64,000 bases of DNA from Roseomonas rosulenta (lineage in GTDB: Bacteria > Pseudomonadota > Alphaproteobacteria > Acetobacterales > Acetobacteraceae): the NCBI RefSeq assembly GCF_016106005.1, contig NZ_JACADR010000003.1, positions 20,087 to 84,086 of the forward strand, given 5' to 3'. The notes beneath the pieces were generated by a model, which was given only the letters and a program-made list of their open reading frames with translations, made no database searches and was not told the DNA's origin. A program made the translations under genes and the position numbers. Below, one piece after another: positions 58,687 to 64,000 of this stretch. Positions within the stretch are counted from its first letter, which is position 1. Each line of letters opens with the position of its first letter.

Positions 58687-59240
58687 ACCCGCCCCAGCAG
58701 GGCGTTCGACGCCTCGAACAGACGCTTCGAGGTCTCGAAGTCGAAGTGCCTTTCGCTGAGGTTCTCCGGGTCCCACTCGCTGCGGTCGTCGCGGTAGAAG
58801 TCGCCGCCATAGACGTGCAGCGCGGCGGTCAGCCGCGGGATCGGGTTGGTGACCGAATGGATGATGTCCGCACCCATGGCGCAGGCATCCTTCACGCGCA
58901 TGGATTTCGCGCCGGCCGCCTCGATCCGCGGGCCGGCCTCGGTCTCGATCCGGCGCCAGAAGACGTTGTCCTCTGCGCCCTCGTAGATGCCGATCACCGC
59001 CCAGATCCGATGGTTGTGCGGCCGCAGCGTCATGTACGGGCCCCAGGTCAGGTTCAGGATCGTGAGCTCGGGCGACCGGAACAGGCACTGGTTCCCGGCC
59101 TTCGTCGGCTCGCCTAGGACCTTCACGATGCTGCCCGGGTCCGCGACCGCGCGCGCCACCACCTCCCGCGCCGCCTTGTGCGTCGGGTCGGCGGCAACCG
59201 CCGCGCGACAGTCTTCGATGAAGCGGTCAAGGACGAACAT
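58683..59240 (-). CDS. Cupin-fold protein, cysteine/thiol-dioxygenase-like
   Basis: A 185-residue protein. YMTLRPHNHRIWAVIGIYEGAEDNVFWRR (HxH metal ligands in PHNH) and IHSVTNPIPRLTAALHVYGGDFY (third His in ADIIHSV, and ALHVYGGD) resemble the cysteine-dioxygenase-like cupin family. It is conserved near amino-acid or sugar-acid genes in related bacteria as I recall. Iron-dependent oxygenation is possible, but no reaction is assigned. It converges on the IlvD/Edd gene. Confidence 0.75.
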   Translation of the reverse strand: MFVLDRFIEDCRAAVAADPTHKAAREVVARAVADPGSIVKVLGEPTKAGNQCLFRSPELTILNLTWGPYMTLRPHNHRIWAVIGIYEGAEDNVFWRRIETEAGPRIEAAGAKSMRVKDACAMGADIIHSVTNPIPRLTAALHVYGGDFYRDDRSEWDPENLSERHFDFETSKRLFEASNALLGRV

Positions 59241-59395
59241 GCTGCAGGGCCCTCCGCTGGCGGAACGGTCTTCTCCCTGATCGCCGCCCCTTGGATGAGG
59301 CTACTCCAGATGGCCGGCGCCATGCCATCGCTTCGGCGGCTTGTCGCTCCCCGGCTCCACGCTGATGATGGGCGCGACGACACGGGGAATTGCGC
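59241..59395. other. Intergenic region before the amidase
   Basis: 155 bases between the divergent cupin and amidase starts. Nothing distinctive was recognised; presumably it holds both promoters. Confidence 0.4.
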
Positions 59396-60745
59396 ATGCC
59401 TAGAACACTCACCGAAGCGGCCGCCGCACTCGCGGCCGGGCACACGACCGCCGCCGCGCTGACGGGAGCCGCACTCGCGCGCATTGCCGACCCCGCCGGC
59501 GAGGGCGCGCGGACCTTCATCACCGTGCACGCCGAGACCGCCCGCGCTTCCGCTTCCGCGATGGACGCGCTGCGCGCCGCGGGGCGGGCGCCGACGCGCT
59601 TCGCCGGCATCCCGATCAGCATCAAGGACCTGTACGACGAGGCCGGCGTGACCACGCGCTCCGGCTCGATCGCGCTGGATGGCGCGCCGGCGGCGAAGGC
59701 CACTGCGCCCAGCGTGCAGCGCCTGGTGCGCGCCGGCTTCGTCATCCTCGGCCGCACCAACCAGGTGGAGTTCGCCTTCTCCGGCCTAGGCGTGAACCCG
59801 CATTACGGCACGCCGCTGAGTCCCTGGGACCGGGCGACAGGGCGGCTGCCGGGCGGCTCCTCCTCCGGCGCCGGGGTGGCGGTGGCGGATGGCATGGGCT
59901 TCGCGGCACTCGGCACCGACACCGGCGGGTCCTGCCGCATCCCGGCGGCACTCTGCGGCGTGGTGGGCTGGAAGCCGACAGCGAAGCGGGTGACCATCGC
60001 CGGCATCCTGCCGCTGGCGCCCTCCCTCGATTCCGCCGGGCCGCTCGCACGCTCGGTTGCGGATTGCGCCATCATCGACGGCTTCATGGCGGGCGAGGAA
60101 GACCCCGTCGCGCCGAAGCCACTGCCGATGAAGGGCCTGCGCCTTGGCCTGCCGCGCGGCACCTTCCTGACCGATGGCATGGACGGCACCGTCGCCGCGG
60201 TGTTCGGGCGCACGCTGACGCGGCTTTCCGCCGCCGGCGCGCAGATCATCGAGTTCGACCTGCCGGAGCTCGAGCAGATCGCCGCCGCCAACGCCACCGG
60301 CGGCTTCGCGGCCAGCGAGGCCTGGGCCTGGCACCACCGCCTGGTCGCCGAGCGCGCCGACCGCTACGACCCGCGCATCCTCAAGCGCATCCGGCGCGGC
60401 GAGCGCATGTCCGCGGCCGACTACGTGGAGCTGGTGCAGGCCCGCGCCCGCATCATCGCCGCAGTGGCCCCGCGCACGGCGCCCTTCGATGCCATCATCG
60501 GCCCGACCTGCCCGGTGGTGCCGCCCGCCATCGCCGAGGTCGAGGCGGAAGCGGACTACAACCGCATCAACATGTCCCTGCTGCGCAACACCAGCGTGGG
60601 CAATTTCCTCGATCGCTGCTCGATCAGCATCCCCTGCCAGGCGGAAGGGGAGGCGCCGGTCGGCCTGATGCTGACCGGCGAGCACATGGGCGATGCCCGG
60701 CTGTTTCAGGTCGCGGCGGCGGTGGAGGCGGCGCTCGCGGCGTGA
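59396..60745 (+). CDS. Amidase signature family hydrolase
   Basis: A 449-residue amidase-signature enzyme. The Ser-cisSer-Lys triad is visible in GIPISIKDLYDEAG (Lys), GGSSSGAGVAVADGMGFAALGTDTGGSCRIPAALCG (cis-Ser and nucleophile Ser in DTGGS), and the region IAGILPLAPSLDSAGPLARSV follows. CGGGGAATTGCGC precedes ATG 59396; a TTG two codons upstream is less likely. Substrates are amides or acyl-ureas; neighbours give no clear choice. Confidence 0.92.
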   Translation: MPRTLTEAAAALAAGHTTAAALTGAALARIADPAGEGARTFITVHAETARASASAMDALRAAGRAPTRFAGIPISIKDLYDEAGVTTRSGSIALDGAPAAKATAPSVQRLVRAGFVILGRTNQVEFAFSGLGVNPHYGTPLSPWDRATGRLPGGSSSGAGVAVADGMGFAALGTDTGGSCRIPAALCGVVGWKPTAKRVTIAGILPLAPSLDSAGPLARSVADCAIIDGFMAGEEDPVAPKPLPMKGLRLGLPRGTFLTDGMDGTVAAVFGRTLTRLSAAGAQIIEFDLPELEQIAAANATGGFAASEAWAWHHRLVAERADRYDPRILKRIRRGERMSAADYVELVQARARIIAAVAPRTAPFDAIIGPTCPVVPPAIAEVEAEADYNRINMSLLRNTSVGNFLDRCSISIPCQAEGEAPVGLMLTGEHMGDARLFQVAAAVEAALAA

Positions 60746-61636
60746 TCACTCGCCGGGCAGCTTGATCCCCGTCATCGCCTGCCAGACGCGGATGACGAAG
60801 CCGTCGTCCTTGCCGCCCTGGCCCATCGCGCGCGCCGCTGTGAACAGCTGCTGCGCGGTGGAGGCGAGCGGCACGGGGAAGTCGAGCCCCCGCGCCATGT
60901 CGGCCACCAGGCCCAGGTCCTTCACGAAGATGTCCACCGCCGAGCGCGGCGCGTCGTCGCCATCGAGCACGCGCGCCATGCGGTTCTCGAACATCCAGGA
61001 ATTACCTGCGGCGCTGGTCACCACGTCATAGAGCTGGCGCGGATCGGCGCCGGCGCGGATACCCAGCGCCATCGCTTCCGCCGCCACCGCGATATGCACG
61101 CCGGCCAGCAGCTGGTGCACCACCTTCACCGTGGCGCCGATGCCCGGCTCCTCGCCGAGGTTCCATACCTTTGCCGCGACCGCATCCAGCACCGGCCCGG
61201 CCTTCGCGAAGGCGGCCGCGGAGCCGGAAGCCATCACCGTCATCTCCCCGGCGCGCGCCTTCACCGCCCCGCCCGAGACCGGCGCGTCGAGGAACAGCAA
61301 CTGCCGCTCGCGCGTCTTCTCCGCCAGCGCGCGCGCGGCATCGGGACCCATGGTGGCGGAACTGACGATCACCGCGCCGGGGGCGAGGCGCTCTGCCGCC
61401 CCGCCCGGGCCGAACAGCGCCGCCTCGGTCTGCGCGGCGTTCACCACCAGCACGACCAGCGCCTCGATCCCCTGTGGCAGCGCATCGGTGCCGGCGGCGA
61501 CACCGCCACCCGCCGCGGCGAATTCCGCGCGCGCGGCGTCGCGCATGTCGCAGCCGGTCACCTCGTGGCCGGCGCGCAGAAGGCTCAGCGCCGCGCCCAT
61601 GCCCATGCTGCCCAATCCGATGACGCCGACCTTCAT
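60746..61636 (-). CDS. 3-hydroxyisobutyrate-dehydrogenase-family enzyme, L-threonate dehydrogenase-like
   Basis: A 296-residue beta-hydroxyacid dehydrogenase: KVGVIGLGSMGMGAALSLLRAGHEVTGCDMR, LDAPVSGGAVKARAGEMTVMASG, GIGATVKVVHQLLAGVHIAVAAEAMALG (catalytic Lys in TVKVVHQLL). VKVVHQLLAGVHIA-AEAMAL is the pattern I associate with LtnD, which oxidises L-threonate to 2-oxo-tetronate. No LtnA-type kinase or aldolase is nearby. Its stop meets the amidase stop head-on at 60745/60746. Confidence 0.85.
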   Translation of the reverse strand: MKVGVIGLGSMGMGAALSLLRAGHEVTGCDMRDAARAEFAAAGGGVAAGTDALPQGIEALVVLVVNAAQTEAALFGPGGAAERLAPGAVIVSSATMGPDAARALAEKTRERQLLFLDAPVSGGAVKARAGEMTVMASGSAAAFAKAGPVLDAVAAKVWNLGEEPGIGATVKVVHQLLAGVHIAVAAEAMALGIRAGADPRQLYDVVTSAAGNSWMFENRMARVLDGDDAPRSAVDIFVKDLGLVADMARGLDFPVPLASTAQQLFTAARAMGQGGKDDGFVIRVWQAMTGIKLPGE

Positions 61637-61686
61637 GCAGATCCCCCGCGCGCATGCCGGCACGCTGGCGCCGCGCGGACGGCCCG

Positions 61687-61776
61687 TCAACGCAGCACGG
61701 CGACACTCACCTGTACCACGGCGAAGACGACCAGCAGCACTAGCAGGATGCGCTGCAGCACATGCATCGGCGGCAC
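61687..61776 (-). CDS. 29-residue single-helix membrane peptide, candidate
   Basis: The frame from GTG 61776 reads VPPMHVLQRILLVLLVVFAV then VQVSVAVLR. Three bases after the MarR stop, it would be translationally coupled. An ATG at 61767 could also start it (26 residues). One hydrophobic helix with a terminal arginine is like small membrane proteins. Coding potential cannot be confirmed; it could be coincidental. Confidence 0.35.
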   Translation of the reverse strand: MPPMHVLQRILLVLLVVFAVVQVSVAVLR

Positions 61777-61779
61777 GGG

Positions 61780-62238
61780 TCAGGCTCCGCGTGGGCGCCG
61801 CTTATGGCCCTGGCGGGCGATGAGCGCGCGCAGCAGGTCCTTGATGGCGGCGGCGTCGGGGTGGCGCGCCACCACCTCGGCCTCATGCGCACGGGCCGCG
61901 GCCAGCAGGTCGCCGACCATCGCCTCGCCCTTCGGCGCCAGGTGCACGCGCACCAGGCGGCGGTCGCGCCCGTCCTGCTGGCGCTTCACCAGCCCGTCGC
62001 GCTCCATCCGGTCGAGCACCTTGGTCATGGTGGGCTGCTGCAGCAGGCAGGCCTCGGCCAGCGTGGTCACCGTCTCGGGCCCGCCCGAGAGTGTCGCCAG
62101 TACGCGCCATACCGGCACCGAGACGCCGCGCGCGCGGAGCCTGTCATGGAACTCCGAGGATACGACGAAGGATGCCCGCGCCAGCAGGGAGAGCAGATAG
62201 TCGTCGACGAAGCGCGGTGCGGCGTGCTGTGTGTCCAT
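61780..62238 (-). CDS. MarR family transcriptional regulator
   Basis: A 152-residue protein. LLSLLARASFVVSSEFHDRLRARGVSVPVWRVLATLSGGPETVTTLAEACLLQQPTMTKVLDRMERDGLVKRQQDGRDRRLVRVHLAPKGEAMVGDLL is the winged-helix MarR core. ATG 62238 (alternative 62247). It precedes the small membrane frame and the threonate-type dehydrogenase on the same strand; it may regulate these genes. Confidence 0.9.
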   Translation of the reverse strand: MDTQHAAPRFVDDYLLSLLARASFVVSSEFHDRLRARGVSVPVWRVLATLSGGPETVTTLAEACLLQQPTMTKVLDRMERDGLVKRQQDGRDRRLVRVHLAPKGEAMVGDLLAAARAHEAEVVARHPDAAAIKDLLRALIARQGHKRRPRGA

Positions 62239-62415
62239 CGGTGCCACCCGGCGATGATGTTGCAGCCTAGACGCGCGAGGGGGCCGGAGTCTTGCTTTCC
62301 GTGCAGTGTCATTCCCCGCGCGCGATGATGCGGCGCAGCGCGCCCAGAGCCGCGTCTGCCCGCCTCGGCTCGCTGCAACGACTGTGGCTCCCTGTTTTCG
62401 CGAGCATCTTCAACG

Positions 62416-62437
62416 GATCAGGTGATTCCACCTGATC
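62416..62437. repeat. 22-base palindromic element
   Basis: GATCAGGTG (62416-62424), ATTC, CACCTGATC (62429-62437): perfect 9-bp arms. It lies in a 209-base gap, 11 bases beyond the PanE-type gene stop (minus strand) and 178 upstream of marR. Elements of this general form occur dispersed in alphaproteobacterial genomes, as I recall; this window has only the one. Operator, terminator and dispersed repeat all remain possible. Confidence 0.5.
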
Positions 62438-62447
62438 GGGATCTGCT

Positions 62448-63392
62448 CTAGCCGCCGGGCAGGCGCCCCGCCGCGCGGCGCTGCTCATAGGCCTTGGCGT
62501 GCAGGTAGGCGGCCTCGTGGACTTCGTGCGGCACGCCGGCCTGGCACGCGGCCTGCAGCAGGAAGCCCAGGATGTGGTCCGCCTCGATCCGCCCGCCGGC
62601 CTCGAGGTCGCGCAGCATCGAGGTCGCGTAGGCCGCCGAGGTATCGGCGAAGACCGCGCGGAATTCATCGATGAAGGCCGCGCGCATCGGGAAGCCGCGC
62701 GCGGCGGCGATCGCGGCATTGCGATCGAGCATCCGGTGCAGGAAATCGACGCCACCCGGGCTGCGTGCGATTTCGCCGACATTGGCGCGCATCAGCACGG
62801 TGCCGATCGCGCTGGTGCCGAGGTGCACCAACTTTTCCCACATGCGCGCCATGATGTCGGGCACCGCCTGCGCCACCACGCCCTTCGCCGGCGCGAAGGC
62901 GGCCTCGATCGCGCGCACGCGGTCGGTCATCGCGCCGTCCATCTCGCCGAAGGTGATCCAGCGCCAGTCGTTCAGCTGCCGCACCGTGCCGTCGGCGGCA
63001 AGCGTCGCCTGGATCTTCGCCAGCCCGCCCAGCACGCGATCGGCGCCGAATTCCGCCGCCAGGCGATCGACATGCGACAGCCCGTTGAGCACCGGCAGGA
63101 TGGCGGTGCGCGCATCGACCGCGGAGCGGATCGCGGCGATCGCATCCTCCAGGTCGTACGCCTTGCACGAGAGCAGGACGACGTCCCATCCCGTCCGCGC
63201 CTCCTCGGCCGCGAGGGTGGCGACGCGCCCCTGCCAGGCGCCGAACGGGCTGTCGATGCGCAGCCCATCGCGACCCACCTGCGCGCGCCGGCCGGGGCGC
63301 AGCAGGAAGGTCACCTCCGCCGTCCCGGCCTCGGCCAGCCTTCCGCCGAAATAGCCGCCGAGCGCCCCCGCGCCCAGCACCAGCATCCGCAT
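62448..63392 (-). CDS. 2-dehydropantoate 2-reductase (PanE/ApbA family)
   Basis: A 314-residue NADPH-dependent reductase: MLVLGAGALGGYFGGRLAEAGTAEVTFLLRPGR (GxGxxG), VVLLSCKAYDLEDAIAAI (catalytic Lys in SCKAYD), VLNGLSHVDRL, WEKLVHLGTSAIGTVLMR (active-site Lys in EKL) and DRNAAIAAARG. Enzymes of the family reduce ketopantoate in CoA synthesis, but paralogues in sugar- or keto-acid contexts are common. Start ATG 63392. Confidence 0.88.
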   Translation of the reverse strand: MRMLVLGAGALGGYFGGRLAEAGTAEVTFLLRPGRRAQVGRDGLRIDSPFGAWQGRVATLAAEEARTGWDVVLLSCKAYDLEDAIAAIRSAVDARTAILPVLNGLSHVDRLAAEFGADRVLGGLAKIQATLAADGTVRQLNDWRWITFGEMDGAMTDRVRAIEAAFAPAKGVVAQAVPDIMARMWEKLVHLGTSAIGTVLMRANVGEIARSPGGVDFLHRMLDRNAAIAAARGFPMRAAFIDEFRAVFADTSAAYATSMLRDLEAGGRIEADHILGFLLQAACQAGVPHEVHEAAYLHAKAYEQRRAAGRLPGG

Positions 63393-63492
63393 CGCGCCGT
63401 CCTCTCCGCGTTCGGGGCCGAGCCTAGGCGCGGGCTTCCCTTCGCGAAAGTCGGACACATGCATGTTACGGCGAGACCGCTATGATGCCGGT

Positions 63493-64000
63493 ATGCGCAG
63501 GATTCTCCTCGCCGCCGGATGCTCCGCTGCCCTCGCTGCCGGATGGTGGTGGGCCGGCATGCCCGGCCTGTCCATCGTTAGCGGCACCGTGACAACGAGC
63601 GCGGCCCTGCCGCGGCTGCGCACCGCACCGGTGGATCGCGGCGCGATCACCGCGGTGGTCGCGGCCACGGGCACCGTGAACCCGGTCACGCTGGTGCAGG
63701 TGGGCAGTCAGCTCTCTGGACAGATCCGCGAATTGTTCGCCGACTTCAACACACAGGTGCGGGAGAACCAGCCGATCGCGCGCCTGGACACCGCCACCAT
63801 CGAGGCACGCCGTGCCGCGGCCGAGGCCGACATGCTCGCCGCCGCCGCGCAGATCACCGTGGCGCGCGCCCAGGCCGAGCGCGCGGTAGCCGACGAGGCG
63901 CAGGCCCGCGCCCAGATCGAGGCCGCCCGCGCCGCCATCCTGGGCGTCGAGGCCGCTGCACGCGACGCCGAGGGCGAGGCTTCGCGCAGCGCCGAGCTGC
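63493..64000 (+). CDS. HlyD/MacA-type periplasmic adaptor, partial (runs off the window end)
   Basis: About 169 residues are visible. After a hydrophobic anchor (MRRILLAAGCSAALAAGWWWAG) comes RTAPVDRGAITAVVAATGTVNPVTLVQVGSQLSGQIRELFADFNTQVRENQPIARLDTATIEARRAAAEADM, the biotinyl-lipoyl-like start of membrane fusion proteins; then an alanine- and glutamate-rich helical hairpin begins. MacA-type proteins partner with an ABC permease such as MacB, expected just outside the window. The start is inferred; no strong ribosome site was found. Confidence 0.88.
   Translation, partial: MRRILLAAGCSAALAAGWWWAGMPGLSIVSGTVTTSAALPRLRTAPVDRGAITAVVAATGTVNPVTLVQVGSQLSGQIRELFADFNTQVRENQPIARLDTATIEARRAAAEADMLAAAAQITVARAQAERAVADEAQARAQIEAARAAILGVEAAARDAEGEASRSAEL

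Overview
The window is about 70% GC DNA, densely packed with genes, with many ATGA/GTGA stop-start overlaps. Four tripartite-tricarboxylate (Bug/TctC-type) binding proteins lacking adjacent TctA/TctB genes, TRAP and Ugp-type transporters, an ECF sigma/NrsF pair and a PetP/PetR-like regulator pair point to an alphaproteobacterium, most likely Acetobacteraceae (Roseomonas-like). The taxonomy is inferred from gene content; no rRNA or tRNA gene was found.

Layout: (1) 1-6529: a minus-strand sulfur/redox operon (thioredoxin-like, CcdA-like, DUF302, YeeE/YedE, glutathione transferase) divergent from a plus-strand TetR, two GSTs, peroxiredoxin-like protein and haloacid dehalogenase; a palindrome lies between them. 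The ccdA-like frame is broken by one base. (2) 6526-12168: a scarred zone with a decayed DehI-like gene, a Bug gene, a phosphoesterase stump, ECF sigma plus NrsF, an IS21 istB remnant joined to a second haloacid-dehalogenase tail, a DUF1223 gene, and a TetR/SMR cassette flanked by a repeat of the DUF1223 3' end. (3) 12187-23263: two divergent operons, ferritin-like/GT2/DUF3047 on the minus strand and DoxX, FAD disulfide reductase, YHS, TVP38, DUF547, radical SAM and a YnjBCD-like ABC transporter on the plus strand. This is the best candidate for an undescribed pathway. (4) 23264-28247: a relic zone (DUF3489, ParB-like and ParB-methyltransferase fragments) around intact LysR, HD-domain and Bug genes. 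(5) 28248-30216: AraC regulator, a 15-cysteine metallothionein-like protein and a lipoprotein hydrolase. (6) 30387-41566: quinone oxidoreductase with divergent LysR, a LOG-like protein, a Ugp-type ABC operon with divergent DeoR, a 2-hydroxyacid dehydrogenase, an enolase-superfamily enzyme and a YihY protein.

(7) 41795-51439: EF-hand protein, RlmM-like methyltransferase with DUF423, lipoamide dehydrogenase, two tandem Bug proteins, the MarR/OmpR/histidine-kinase operon and divergent ilvE. (8) 51512-62238: a sugar-acid region with an epimerase-type dehydrogenase, TRAP transporter, DHDPS-family enzyme, GntR regulator, IlvD/Edd dehydratase, cupin, amidase and threonate-type dehydrogenase. Two near-identical palindromes suggest GntR controls at least the TRAP operon, its own operon and the dehydratase. 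(9) 62448-64000: PanE-type reductase and the start of an efflux adaptor. Family assignments come from reading translated sequence and recalled family features; no database search was run.
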